Of a DNA stretch of 64,000 nt, positions 44,800 through 57,348 are shown one piece after another (the stretch's first letter is position 1; each line of letters opens with the position of its first letter). Source of the stretch: Phialocephala subalpina (taxonomy: Eukaryota; Ascomycota; Leotiomycetes; Helotiales; Mollisiaceae); the NCBI GenBank assembly GCA_900073065.1, contig FJOG01000029.1, positions 549,324-613,323 of the forward strand. Reading direction: 5' to 3'. Made by a program: the position numbers and the translations under genes. The notes beneath the pieces are model-generated. The model was given only the letters and a program-made list of their open reading frames with translations, was not told the origin of the DNA and ran no database searches.

Positions 44800-47547
44800 A
44801 TGACTTCGAGATTCATCAAGTCCTGGTCGCGTCGACGCGACGAAACACCACTGACTCCCGAGACAGACAACATCAATCCTGTTCCGCGACTCGATCCTCT
44901 CGCGAATGAACCAAAAGACGCGTTGAAGAATTCGTCTGTAGAGGTGGGAGAAGAGAAGGTCATCCCGGGAGTCTCCTCCTCATCTTCAGATAGTCTTACC
45001 TTCGCCGACGATGACCCCGCCGTACGAGATATTCCAGCCAGTGTCCGACGAATTGTCAGCCTCGAGGATGACCCGACGTTGCCAACGCTCACCTTCCGAT
45101 ATTTTGTCCTAACACTGCTATTCGTCATACCTGGAGCTTTCATGTCGCAATTGAGCCATTACCGTACCACGTTCATTCCGTTCTCTGTATTCTTTACTCA
45201 GATCTGCTCCGACTACCTGGGCATTTGGCTAGCGAAGGTGCTTCCATCTTGGAATGTCAAAGTTCCGTTCACAAAGTATGGATTCAACCTCAATCCTGGA
45301 CCTTGGGGAGTGAAGGAGCATGTCTTGGTCACCATCTCAGCTGCTTCGGGAGCGACGTACAATTTGGCTTTCGCACCGGTCTCCATTGCTGAGCTTTTCT
45401 TTGGACAGAGGATCAATCCTGGAGTCGCTATCATTTTCATGTGGAGTGTAGTTGTGACTGGGTACTCGTTTGCCGCCATCTCAAGACAGTTCTTGCTTTA
45501 TGATCCTCAATATCCTTGGTCAGTAACATCCTTTCCCGAGTTTTCGCACACATAGCTAACACTCTCGCAGGTTCCAAGCGTAAGTTGTAGATTCCTCATT
45601 CAAAGCGAAGCATGCACTAATTCGGGCAGTCTTTGTCAAACCGCCTTGTTCGAAACTCAAAAGAAACAGCGAGAACATCCATCAGCCCTCTCAAGAAGAC
45701 AAATGGTTCTCTTCTTCTCTGTTCTTGCATTCATCACTCTTTGGCAGTTCCTCCCAGAATATGTCTTCCCGATGCTGGGCTCTATGGCTTTCCTGTGTTG
45801 GGTCGCGCCAAGGAACGCTACTGCGAACTTCATCGGAGCTGGATATGGTGGAATGGGTTTCTTGAATCTGAGTTTCGATGTAAGCCTTTCTGGTCTTTGA
45901 GATATTTCCGTTGTTCCTGCCCCCTGGGACACTCTCCTTTCCGCCTTTCCGAACTCGAAACCTACCCCACGCCTACCCCGCCTCTACTTCCTTCGTGCCC
46001 GAATGAAAGGTGCTAACTATCCAATCTCTAGTGGTCCAACCTGTCCAATCTCAGTAATGCTGGAAACATGTTTCTGACCCCGTACTGGACTCAAGTCCTC
46101 ATCTTCCTTGCGTTCGTGGTAAACTGCTGGATACTCATTCCTGCCGCGAAATGGGGCAACCTGGGATCTTACAAGCACGGCTTGATGTCCAACAAAGTGT
46201 TGACTGGTTAGTGAGAATAATTTTTGAGTGATGAAATGCTGATGTCCATTGCAGTCAACGGCACCAAATACCCTCTCACAAGTCTCCTCACACCCCAGGG
46301 AACTTTAAATGAAACCGCTTACGCCGAGAATGGCCCCTTACAACTGGGAACTCAGATGCTCTGGGGCATGTTCTTCGATTATGCCTCCTACACTTCTGCA
46401 CTCGCATGGCTTGCAACTTTTGGCTACCCTCAGATCCGCGAAGCCATCCAGAAAATCAGGGCTCGAAATCGAGACAAGAACCACGACACCATCAACTTTC
46501 AATACACCGATCAGCTCAACATCCTTCAACGTTCGTACAAAGAGGTTCCCCTATGGTGGTATATTGCTCTGTTCCTCTGTTCATTCGTCTCGATTACTGC
46601 GATGGTAGGTGCAGGGCAACTATACATCCCAATTTGGACATACTTCGTCGCCATCGGAACAGGAGCAGTCGTCGTCACACCTCTTGGCTGGCTCTATGCC
46701 ATCTCCAATTTCCAACTTCCGATCGGGACCACCAATGAGCTTTTGTACGGTGTAATGGTCCAGGCAGTGGCCGGACATAAAAACCCAACTGGAGCCTCGG
46801 TCTACAGCTCCATCGCAGGTGATGCCTGGTATCGAGCTCAGTATATGCTGCAAGATCAGAAGATCGGGCATTATATGCATATCCCTCCTCGAGCGACGTT
46901 CTTTTCACAAGTCTTCGGAGCAACGATCGGTATTCCTGTCAACTATGCTGTCGTGAGATGGGTGCTGGATACGAGGTTCGATTACCTGACTGGTGCAAAG
47001 ACGGATCCGAGTCATCAGTGGACAGGACAATATGTCCAAAGTACACTCTCCACGTCGGTGCAGTATGTTTTGGTAGTAAGTTGCTCTCAATGCCTTTGAC
47101 ATTCTAGGACTTTTCACTGACCTGAACCAGGGACCTGTCCGCCTCTTCCAAGAACCAACATTCAAACCCCTCCCCTACGGCTTCCTCGCCGGCCTTCTCT
47201 GCCCCATCATCCTCTACGGTCTCCACCGCCTCTTCCCTCACTCAAAACTCAAATTCCACCTCTGGAACACCACCATATTCTTCTCCGCTCTCGCAACCTT
47301 CTACGGCAATCTCTCAACCGGCTACTTCTCTGGTTTCATTGGTAGTTTCGTAGTCATGTTCTGGGCTTTTAGGTATAGGTATGAGTTGTGGGCTAAGTAT
47401 AATTATATACTGGCTGCGGCGTTTGATACGGGATTTAATTTTAATATGTTGTTGATCTTTTTGTTTTTTGGGGCGGGGAAGATTATTGCGATGCCGAATT
47501 GGTGGGGGAATAATGCGGATTCGAGTGAGAGGTGCTTTGCGCTATGA
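44800..47547 (+). CDS. Oligopeptide transporter, OPT family
   Basis: Six exons: 44800-45518, 45571-45579, 45630-45879, 46032-46206, 46255-47075 and 47131-47547; 796 residues. About 12-14 membrane segments follow an acidic cytosolic N-terminus. OPT marks: LEDDPTLPTLTFRYFVLTLLF, SDYLGIWLAKVLP, FNLNPGPWGVKEHVLVTISA, and NWWGNNADSSE at the end. Exon 2 is a 9-nt microexon (Phe-Gln-Ala shared over both junctions) that links PQYPW to LCQTALFE; skipping it would keep the frame and remove three residues. The family imports tetra- and pentapeptides or glutathione with protons. 44800 is the first in-frame ATG. Confidence 0.9.
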
Positions 47548-50500
47548 GAAAGACTTGTAATGTTTTGAAAGGGCATAGGGGGTCAGAATGCGGGCGGGTA
47601 GAGAGGTGAGGCGGTAAATTGAAGGCACTCCAGGTCCTGAACATTCACCGTTCGACGAGAGAGGAAGGAGTCATCTTTGTTTGACTTCCATCGGGAAGTA
47701 TATATAGGCCATCACAGGCAAAGCTTCTTGGACAAACTTCATCTAACTGGGAATGATTGGTGCATATTTGTCGTGCATCGTAGTCTTGACATCTTCTTCT
47801 CTTCAACTCCATCCTCTAACTTCATGAGCCTGGCTCTTTTTCTCGCTCGCGGTTCCTTTTGCGATTGCATATCTTGATCGGTCAGCTTGGGTGGCTTCCA
47901 AAACTGGAATAAATGACAACAAGACAATCTTTACCAGCAAGTTCCGAAACATCAGCTTCCAGAAGTGTACCCCCACTTCCTTGCCCAGAGAGTGTTCCTA
48001 CTACAGGAGTGTAGGCAGTTTCAACGTCTCGCAGATTATTATTCCAGGACTGCCCCACAGGCAGGCGCAGTCTAGCATCCATAGACACTAGGGAACGAGG
48101 AGATTCTGATGAGGTGTTCTATCCGTCAACTCAATAGAGGGGGAAGTTTATATACTCCCCATCCCTAAAGCTCGACTTCTTTGCCGTGGCTCGTAGTGCC
48201 GGCTCAAATAGGAGCTCCTTCAATATTCCCACGTTTGCTAGCCCACTGCTCCAGTGAATGTACAGAAAACGAAGTGAGGTTCATTAAGTATATATAGCAG
48301 CGTTCTCGCCATGAACCTCCAGTCAAACTTTTCATCTGTGAAAAATCCCGGGCATTATATCTGCCATGTACTTGGGAGTCGAATGTGCCACACACCTTCA
48401 CTGGAGCACTCTATTGATCATCCTCTCAAGTAGTAGCAACGGTGGAATTTACATTGCACTTTGGCATTCATTCCTCGCTCTGCTCGGGAAACGCCGCATC
48501 TCCATTTGTAGCTTGATGATTGACAACGAAAGAGTGATTGACAGCAAGATCTAATTACCCCACCAGACGCGGGAATTTCAGTCGCACATCCCGATCCCGA
48601 GTAAGAACAGTCGGAAGCTCGATCGAACTAGTGTAGCAATACAACGGAGAGAGAAAGTGTGTACGAATGCATAATGAGAATTTCTTGAACGCGGCAGGAA
48701 TATCCATGGCATATTTCGCTCGGAGGTTGTTCCTGGAAGAAGTAAGGGGGGTTATACTTCCAATTGACGTAACTGAAGCCTTTTTGGAAACCTCTCTGCG
48801 CAGAAACAACTGAAGAAGCAAGTGAATTAATATCCTTCCCCTCCCCCACTTTGACCTGCGGTCTCTGTCGCAGGCAGCAGGATACACGAAGAGAGTTTCA
48901 CGGAGCTCAGCTCAAAGTCAGGGGAAGTTCACCAAATTGCGGAAGATGCAGTATGCCGGTATCATTGGGTGATGAGCCTAAGTTCCGCATATTGCTTTTT
49001 ACGAACTCGTGCTTGTTTTGAGTACAAGACTTCCCGCTACCCAAGTCTAGGCCGACGAGAATTTGGAGTTCCCTCGGAATCTTGTTCAATCGAGCAAGGA
49101 AAAATGAATGATTAAGAGTTGGCAGTAACGAGAGAAAGGGCGACCACAGCTTTTGAGAATGGAAGTTTGGTGTAGGAGGTTTGCAACGACTAGTATTTCA
49201 AGAGGAGATGATGTAAGACTTTCAGACTTACAAGGTCTGGGAAGCGATATCCTTATTCTGCATGGGATAGGACTTCCCCCATGCTGGGTACGTCATTATT
49301 GCTCGATGTGGTTGAAATCTCAGAAGATCGTAGCCAAGCGGTCTCTTTATATAGCCTATATCTGTGATTGAAGAGCTTACGCTGTTTACTTCACTTTGGA
49401 ACCACGAGTTTTGGCGTCAATTTCTTTGGGCAAGAGAGTGTGGATGAACGCTTCTACCTTCCTGAACCTTAGATACTTTTTTTTTGCGACGTTATCTCAG
49501 TGTGCACCACTTGAATAAATTTGCCTAACTCGTAAAAAGAATTGATCCAGACTGGATAAATATTTATAGGGCCAAGAGCATGTCCATTCCCGTCCATACC
49601 TCCGCGAAGGCATTCCATTAGGTGACAGCTTTTTGCAGCCTGCCACTTCCTGTCTCTCAACTCGGGCATTCCAGAATCAGACTCGAGACCCTTCGACGTT
49701 GCATATCTAGCATTCATTCCTCAATCGCATTCAAAAAGCTCACTTGAATGTTCCTATCAAGCCGAATGATTAACAGCAAACGTAAAGCTGACAACAAGTG
49801 GTTGCGTGTTTGCGATAATATGACATCCGGGAGGCGTATATCATGACATTTCCTTCCGTTGAGATCAACGTCCATGCTGAATAACCGAGCAAGAGGGCAC
49901 GATTTTGTGGCTTCTCGGTGCACAAACTGCTGTGATTTCCCTTCCGCCGCTCTGTTTCACTCTTAAACAGTGTCTAAACCGAAGTTGTTCTGGTTCGAAG
50001 TTACATACCCACTAACATTGCTTGGAATGTACGTCGGGAACCGAAAAATTGACAACGATCACATAGTTGATGACAAGGTTCTGGATCAGCAGCTCCTGCC
50101 CGTATGGTATGATCCATTGGTCGTTCCCGTGGTAGGCCTCAAATCTTTTCTTTAGCCGTTGAGGCAACATTGAGTCAATCCTCATGTGCAGCATCCCAGA
50201 GTGAGATGGCTGCCGAAAGGAGATGTGTCGGAGTGCCCAAAGGAGTCAGCTTTAATTTTCAGATTGTGGGTGTGCCGACGGGTTTTATACCCTACCAGCA
50301 CGGCTATGAAGTTTGACCACTTTAGAAAGTGCTAGAAGGAAACAGGAAGTGACGAAGAGCACGAAGTCAGTTCGAGGCGTTGTTGACTTGCTCTGGCTTT
50401 TTGGTCAAACATCTCGTATAAACCAGAGAAGAGGATCAATTCTAGTTCTCAGCTTCACAAATCTGCCAGAGGTCAAGCTGATGGCGGTTTCAGCCCCAAT

Positions 50501-50744
50501 TTTTAATCTGTTGCCAGCTGTCTTTCGAGTGCTATCTCCTCGATTTTGAGTTCGGAGGAGCATCGAAGAAGGTATTCAACGCATGCGCAAGTCTTCGAAT
50601 GTTGAAATACGCAAGTACGGGTATAAACTACGTTCAGGTACGCTACCTCTTTGAGTTTAGCGCACCCGCTTCGGGGATAGTACCTCGCTTACCGAGCTGC
50701 TACCTTTAACGCTATCTATAAGAACCTTTTTTCTTCCTTTATCA
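47548..50744. other. Gene-poor stretch, no gene supported
   Basis: 3.2 kb of mixed composition with only short frames on both strands, none with a domain or splice-consistent extension. Possibly decayed sequence, but I can name no parent. Confidence 0.45.
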
Positions 50745-50990
50745 AATCTCTCGATTAATTCTAAACCCTTTTACTTTATTTATATATAATTTCTTCTTTA
50801 ATTAAATATTAATTTTATTATTTTATTTTAATTTTTTGAATTATATTTTTATTTTACTTTAATTATTATTAATAATATTAAATATTAAACTTTTATAAAA
50901 GATTCAAACAATTTTATTATTATAAATATATTATTATTTAAAGTAATTAATTATATTATTTATATAGGAAGTATTTTATGAGGTAGGGAA
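50745..50990. repeat. AT-rich island 2 (RIP-like), partly a decayed metallo-beta-lactamase gene
   Basis: Mostly A/T. Its right end reads on the minus strand as the continuation of the metallo-beta-lactamase relic at 50998-51246 before all similarity fades. Confidence 0.7.
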
Positions 50991-51246
50991 TTCCAAACTA
51001 GTAATTATCGTACTCGTAAATAATATACATCGTTGTTAATCGTTTCTGGCCATCGAGAATCTTCTCGATCCAATCCGCCAAGTCTTTCGTTTGTGCATCT
51101 GTGATTGGTGTATCGACGAGAATAGCCTCTTTGTCACCATGGATCAGAGTGCAAGAAATTGGAGACCAGAACCCTCCCTGCTTGCCATTTGGTCTTTTGA
51201 AGGGAATTGGAAGGGCAACGTAAATATCAGCACGGAGAGTTGACAT
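50963..51246 (-). pseudogene. Metallo-beta-lactamase-fold protein, N-terminal relic killed by RIP-type mutation
   Basis: The frame from 51246 reads DIYVALPIPFKRPNGKQGGFWSPISCTLIHGDKEAILVDTP in short blocks typical of a fungal MBL-fold family, then LADWIEKILDG and LTTMYII. Where the family has the metal motif H-x-H-x-D-H followed by W, this copy has Y-E-Y-D-N-Y and a TAG stop. After the stop the same frame goes on as FGIPYLIKYF, so the homology passes the stop and then dissolves in AT-rich sequence. Each motif residue change can be explained by C-to-T or G-to-A. The enzyme would be inactive. Its former substrate is unknown. Confidence 0.75.
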
Positions 51247-52018
51247 CTTTGAATCCTAACAGCAACAGATAGATATTGCGAAAAAATAGAAGATCAAAAG
51301 ATTTCAATAAGCGTGCCGAATGAATGAATAAAATGGATGATGAAAGTTCACATTTGAATCTCGAGGTCTTATGTCTTGGTCGAATTTTCCACCCAGTGGA
51401 GGTCGTTCCCCTTTGTCCTCCATTTATGATTCGTTAACAATCTACTGCCGATTTATACCTAGGTCCGTCGAGAAGGATTCCTGATGACCTCATGTGTCTT
51501 TGAGAGTTGTATGGAAATTTCTCCGCACGTTGCCTCGGGTTTGCTCATTGTGTCTTCCTTGCGTTACCAAGAAATAGACATCTCTTACAGTGAGTGCAGC
51601 ATATTAGAATACGCCTCCAAGATGACGCCCCCTGTTTCTTGGGTTGGACTTCGGACATATAATTCAGATCACTAGTCACTAGATCTTTTCAAAGTAAATT
51701 GAGAAAGACATCACAACGGAAGAGTAGCTCAAATTGATGATACCCAAAGGAAGTCTCAGACATGTTCACAAACACTGGTTGGATATGCAGGAATTTCCCA
51801 GCATACATTTAGCTTCCCGTTGTGGTATTCACGCTGTTCCATTTTTCAGTCTGTGCACTCCGATGACTATAGTATACAAATTAAAAAAAGGGGGGCCGGG
51901 GGGGGGGGGTGCAAAAAACAGAGTTCCGGCACCCGAATCTCATTCCTGATGAACACACAAATGGTAAAGCACAAATGGATTTTTCATTTCCCAAAGTCTT
52001 CTCTACATGACCCATCAC
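51247..52018. other. Intergenic, no gene seen
   Basis: About 770 bp. It includes an A7-G6-CC-G12 run (51886-51910) whose exact length is doubtful. Confidence 0.5.
51886..51910. repeat. Homopolymer A/G tract
   Basis: An A run followed by G6, CC and G12. Non-coding; prone to base-calling error. Confidence 0.8.
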
Positions 52019-53103
52019 TCAAATATTGGAAGAATCCACGCTCAAAAACCGCAGCTGCTGATCCATAACTTCATGAACTATCTTCTCCAGGCTCGTCCAT
52101 TTCATCCTCAGTTCTGTCACCGCCTTCGTGGTATCAGTGGGCCAGCTGGCACCAGGGGTATCAGCCTTAATTTTGTACGGAATCTCAGGATAATCCCTTT
52201 TAAGAATATCGACGACGTCTTTCCAAGTAGCCGGGGGCCCTGATACCAAATAGCTCGTGCTTTCTGTGATCCTTGGATCAAGAGCTTTAACGTGGGCTGC
52301 AGCAACATCTCCCACGTACACGTACGTTATATTGCCGGAAGGAGTACCGCTCATAATCCTGTCCCAAAGTTGCCCATTGGTACCGCCGCGTCCCTCACCA
52401 GCCGTTATTTGCATGACGTTGTGGCCGTAGACGAACGATGGATGGATAGTCACGAGCGTGAATTTCGGCTTTTCAGTCTCCATGAATTTCCATCTTGCTT
52501 GGTTCGCAAGAATCTTGGATGCTTGGTAGAGTCTTATGGCAGTCATCATGTCGGTGTCGCCAATAAAATCGGCATTCTCGTCGACACATACATCCCAATC
52601 GTTGTTCTCTATTTGAAGGTTAGCGTGCTAAAACATCGTACTAGAGTTTTTGAGTGGACTTTGTGGTTAAGACTGCACGTACCTTTAATCACGCCTCCAT
52701 GCGGTAATCCGCCAACGGGGAGAAGGGCTGCAATTGAGGATGTGATAACCACCTTTTTGATGCTCGGAACCTTGGTTGCTTCCTTCAATATTGCCGTTGT
52801 CCCCTTCACCGCTGGAGGGAAGAATTGCTGTTTATCGATTCCTTTAGGCAACGGCGACGCCAGGTGGAAGACATAGTCAACACCTTCGAGCTTGCCTGCG
52901 AAAGCGGTCTCACTAGTAATGTCAGGCACAACTATGAACTCGATACGGCCCAGATAGTTTGAGAAGACTCCTTTGAGCTTTTCTATCTGTGAATCCTGCC
53001 GAACGGAAACTCGAAGGCGGTAGCCAGATTGCAGGGCTGCTTTCGCAGTAGTCCCGCCAATAAAGCCCGTAGCTCCCGTGATGAATATGAGTCCGGAGGA
53101 CAT
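52019..53103 (-). CDS. NAD(P)-dependent epimerase / dihydroflavonol-reductase-like protein (extended SDR)
   Basis: Exons 52683-53103 and 52019-52608 give 336 residues. ITGATGFIGGTTAKAAL is the Rossmann loop; VDYVFHLASPLP, VVITSSIAALLP, and Y-Q-A-S-K (catalytic Tyr and Lys) follow in order. TLVTIHPSFVYGHN is the substrate-side strand typical of the ketoreductase / cinnamoyl-CoA-reductase-like branch. The intron (52609-52682) has GTACGT and aatag ends. The likely reaction is NADPH-dependent carbonyl reduction of a small molecule; which one is not visible. Confidence 0.85.
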
Positions 53104-53599
53104 CGTGAAGAAAGAAGACCAATTTAGGCTAATGGCTAGCAAAGAGTGGAAAATCAGGTTTTGTTTGGTTGGTCGAAAGTACGGTATAAGAAATTTGAGA
53201 TGATTGCTAAATTTGATGGTTTAAGCCGTTTATACCTGCTCGAGCGACTACCACTTGCAAACCGGCGTGATATACGTCCGTACTAACCTCATGTCCTTGG
53301 CACCAGGAACTACGTGTCAGCTTTTTTTCTGATTATTCTAACATCTACTATTTATTTGAAAGCGGCCCCACACTGTAACATCCTCGGCACGGAGTCTTCT
53401 TTCAGCCTTTCGTGATTAGAGTTCATGCCGATTGTCACTCTGATGGAGTGATAAGTAATCTCTCCGAGATATTATGTACGTCAATTAGTCGCCTACATCG
53501 CAACGTATTCGTCAACAGTATTCAATTGCAAAATTCAATTGCGAACACTCTCCATTCCTTCTCATTTGATCAACAAAATCCAATCCAACTTTTATCATC
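53104..53599. promoter_or_regulatory. Divergent upstream region of the SDR and tautomerase genes
   Basis: 496 bp between head-to-head genes. No gene seen. Confidence 0.45.
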
Positions 53600-54025
53600 A
53601 TGCCTCTCTGGAGCATCAACCACAGCCCAGAATGCTTCTCTCAGGAGGAGAAGACTGCCATGGCGAAGGCAATCACGAAACTGTATCAGGCCTACGGTCT
53701 CCCTGCCTTCTATGTCCAAGTCATCTTCAATGAGATCCCTCCAACATCTCTATTCATCGGAGGAGAGGGCCACTCAAAGTTCGCCGGGGTCTCTATCTAC
53801 CACGTTGCTCGGGCATTCCAAAGCGATGGACAGAAGAAAAGATTTCTGGACGACGCAGATTCCGTCCTCAATCCCGTCCTTGGACCGAAGGGGATGGATT
53901 GGGAGTATTTCGTGACCGAGTCTCCTCGAGACTTGTGGAAAACCAACGGAATCGTTCCACCCGAGACAGGTTCAGATTTGGAGAAGAAGTGGATTGAAGA
54001 AAATAGGCCCGTGTCTAAAATCTAG
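53600..54025 (+). CDS. Tautomerase-superfamily protein (cis-CaaD-like)
   Basis: A single exon of 141 codons. The protein begins Met-Pro, leaving Pro-1 as the catalytic base after Met removal, as in the tautomerase superfamily. Family-like stretches are TAMAKAITKLYQAYGLPAFY and SLFIGGEGH. A Tautomerase_3-type (cis-3-chloroacrylic acid dehalogenase-like) fold fits the length and pattern. The reaction in this fungus is unknown. The 5' region shared with the SDR gene may mean shared control, which is inference. Confidence 0.8.
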   Translation: MPLWSINHSPECFSQEEKTAMAKAITKLYQAYGLPAFYVQVIFNEIPPTSLFIGGEGHSKFAGVSIYHVARAFQSDGQKKRFLDDADSVLNPVLGPKGMDWEYFVTESPRDLWKTNGIVPPETGSDLEKKWIEENRPVSKI

Positions 54026-54529
54026 ACGGACTTGTTCACTTGAGGCTGCTGGCCGAAGTTCTGGGGTGTGAAAGGGTTCACAATGTATGGGTGCGGTGCA
54101 GGGGAAATTTTGAAATCGGATGAAGGGGCTACGCATCATCTACCTCTTGTGCAAGAATATGAGCATGTTTAAAAAGCACTACAATTTACGTGATATCTGA
54201 ATTTCAAACGTGCTATTCTTCGGGACAGTTCTGTATTGTGGAAGCTCTAAAATAGATGCTCACTATTATTATATAATATACAGTTCTCGAAGTTGGACAC
54301 AAATGGCCACCATTGATTGATTTATTCATACTCGGTTCCAGCTGTCCACTGTAGGACTACTATGCCGGAGTTTCCCAGCTTCAGCGCAGTTGCCAAAATA
54401 CACCTTACCGCATTTAATAATTTGCAATTCACTTCATCACGATATCGTAACCAGCAACCTCTTCTATTAGACAATCTGGTTCCTATTTACGACTATATAT
54501 ATAAGCATTACAAAGAGTACTTTACTTAG
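54026..54529. other. 3' flank of the tautomerase gene, no gene seen
   Basis: About 500 bp of normal sequence grading into AT-rich DNA. No domain-bearing frame. Confidence 0.45.
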
Positions 54530-55245
54530 GCTTTGAAAATATATTAAGCTTTTTAATTACTATTTCTATTAATTATCTTATATTTTTATACTTTTAATCT
54601 CTTTCTAATATTTTATTTACTTATATTATAATTTTAAAATCACTTGAAATTTATTTATTTATTTTATAAATCTTATTATTATTATGATTGATTTTAGCTC
54701 GTTCAAAAATTATCCTCGGATTTATTTATTTTCTTATATTAATATTAAATTACCTTTATTATAAATTATAATATTTCTAATATTTTAATAAAAAATTTGA
54801 ATTATATAATAAATACTTTAATTTTCTTTATATAAATTTAATTATATTAACGTTTTAATTTATATATATATTTTATTTCTTTTTGGAAAAAATAATAATA
54901 TTATAAATTATTTAATAATTAATTATTATAAAAAAGTAATAAATATAAATATAATCGTAAATTATCAAATAATAGAAATGGGTAAAATAAAAGCTACCTA
55001 AAGAATTAAGAATATAAGATACCAAATCTCCTAATATATTTTTATTAGATTATATAATATATTACCCTTTATTTTACTTTATTATATTATTTAATAATTA
55101 TTATTTTTATTTTATATTTATCCAATATAAATCTTATATTAAGATATTAGTATATTAGTAATTCTTATATAAATTTATTCAAAGCTTTTTATTATTTATT
55201 TTATATTAATCTCGTATATTTATTTATAGGCATTATATTATTTTG
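54530..55245. repeat. AT-rich island 3 (RIP-like relic)
   Basis: About 700 bp, nearly all A/T, without coding capacity. Composition changes sharply on both sides. No identifiable parent element. Confidence 0.65.
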
Positions 55246-55610
55246 AGGTCGAGTATAGTTATAATTGGAAGGTGATCCGAATTGTCGTCCATTCTAAAAT
55301 CAACTCCACATTTGATAATCCTATTTACAAGGTCCTGTGTACTCTGCTAAGTATTGATAACTTCGAAGCTCTTGGGCTGGAGGATAGTTATGATTAGGTG
55401 TATATGAGCTGGGCATAGAAAGCAGCGTGTTCTTGTGGAGTATGAGAATTGTAAGAATAAAATTATCTATCTATCGATCTATCTATGTCTATGACTGAAA
55501 ATATCTAATAGAAAATACAAAAAAGAAGCGGCGGAAGGTACTCCGCATTTGGTCTCCAATAAACAGCACTGCCCACCCACGGCTTTACCACTATCATTCA
55601 AACGATTAAC
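55246..55610. other. Intergenic with a tct-atct microsatellite
   Basis: 365 bp. A short 'atctatct' repeat near 55466-55486; otherwise nothing seen. Confidence 0.45.
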
Positions 55611-57348
55611 TCAGGAATCAGCTGTCTCGTAATGGCTCATTGCCCGGATCTTCTTCCCAAACTGGAAAAGCACCCAAGGAGTGGGCAGCAAAGCGACAGA
55701 AATGAAGCCCAGTAGGCTGGTAGCCCAACCAATGCCCAATTTTTGATACACTATGTTGCATCAAAGGTTAGCCCAGGATCATGGAGTATTAATCATATCC
55801 ATGGAGAGTTTAGCGAAGGTATCCAAAACTTACTCTGCAGCGTAAACAACGGAAATGCCGCCCCCAAGGCGTATCTTGCAAAACCGTTCGCACTCATCGC
55901 ACTTGCTGCCGTCATTGGTGTATATGAGTCCAACATATAGGATGCCGTGCCAATAAAGACAGATAGATTGCCCCAGGCGAACGGTATAGCAGCCAGTGTT
56001 GGACTCACCCAGCTTATCTCCTTCTTTGCCGTCCAAGCAAACCAGAATAGGCCTAATGGGAGCCCAATACCGCCAATCATGGCTGGATAAAGTCGATGCT
56101 CGGGCGGGACCTTGTTAGGTGGATAGTTGGGAATTTGGCGTCGGTATAGAAATACGTCGCAAAGCGCAACTGTAGGTACGGCGAATAGACATCCAATCAC
56201 TATGGCGAGGAAGGTAAGCCCAATTTCCTCGGTGGAAAACTGGTGAGTTATAGTGAACACGTATGGAAACGCAGCGAAGAAGGCGAATAGGGTTGCAAAG
56301 GAGCAGGAGGCGTAAAGGGAGACGAAGCCAACTATGGGCTCAGTAAATAGCATGTACATCGGTCGTAGGAGAGACACGGTGAGAAAGAGTCGTATCCTGG
56401 CTCTGAAGGGAATAGGAGGAGGAAGTAGAAACTTGTTGTTCTTTGCACGGCGACGAATGAGGATATGATGGTGGGTTTCGCGTGCAAACAGAGTGATGAG
56501 CAAGGAGAAGGACGCCATGAATGCGAGGGTCCATTGAGTCCAACGCCAGCCTTTGCGGACAGCTACGAACGAGCCAATCACCGGTCTATCACTATCGGGT
56601 CAGTTACTGAACAAATAAGTAAAGAATGCACAACTCACCCAAGACCAGGACCTAGCATTGGAGTTGTAACAAATATGATAGACGGAATACCTCGTTGCTC
56701 TTTGGTGAAGATATCTGCCACGGTGGCGGGGCCAATCGCAAGTGCAGGTGAGAATGAAAAGCCTGCAAGGAAACGTAATATGCACAGACTTGCAAAGTTC
56801 TGAGATAGGCCGGCTCCAACTGTAAAAAGTGCGCCAAGTGGAATGGCGACAAGGTAGACGGGCATCCTCCCGAGCGTCTCTGATGCTGGTCCTCCCAATA
56901 CAGGTCCACATGCCAGTGCAAGCACATACAGGGAAAGGGGCATGATGGCTACAGTACTTCCAACATTGAAATGTTCCATAAGCTGAGACCGGGACGAGGA
57001 TATGATAGAAGTGCCAATGGATCTATAGATATCAGTTACTGGTGTGTAAAGAGCGAATTTCTGTACCTACGCCACCAATGCCTGTACCGCGACACTCAAG
57101 ACTTGATAATTTTTCTTCCTCCTTGACCAGTTGTATGGATTCTCTGGATCGTGGGCCCAACTTCCTTCAGCATCTTCCACTTGCTTCGTGTAAACTCGTT
57201 CAACACTTTCGGGAGGTAATTGGTCGAGTACTTCGATGTCGTCCTGGCCGTTTGCTTGCTGCCTAGCATTTTCGAGACCGACAGTTGATTCCCCAGATAT
57301 TGTCGAGCCATTGGTGCGTTCAGCAGCATCGTGGGTTGGCAGAGCCAT
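55611..57348 (-). CDS. MFS transporter (DHA1 drug/polyamine:proton antiporter type)
   Basis: Exons 57071-57348, 56639-57022, 55834-56585 and 55611-55750 give 517 residues. A charged N-terminus with HDPENPYNWSRRKKNYQ precedes 12 membrane segments. LGRMPVYLVAIPLGALFTVGA contains the loop 2-3 motif (G-R-x-P). FLAGFSFSPALAIGPATVADIF and PMLGPGLGPVIGSF carry the antiporter motif C. The NPENW-type N-terminus and long central loop (FARETHHHILIRRRAKN) are typical of fungal multidrug or polyamine exporters. The substrate is unknown. Introns end in TAG. Confidence 0.9.

Noticed and set aside
47548..50744. Small genes in the 3.2-kb gene-poor stretch
   Set aside because: Frames are 60-110 codons with no domain, no splice-consistent joins and similar density on both strands.
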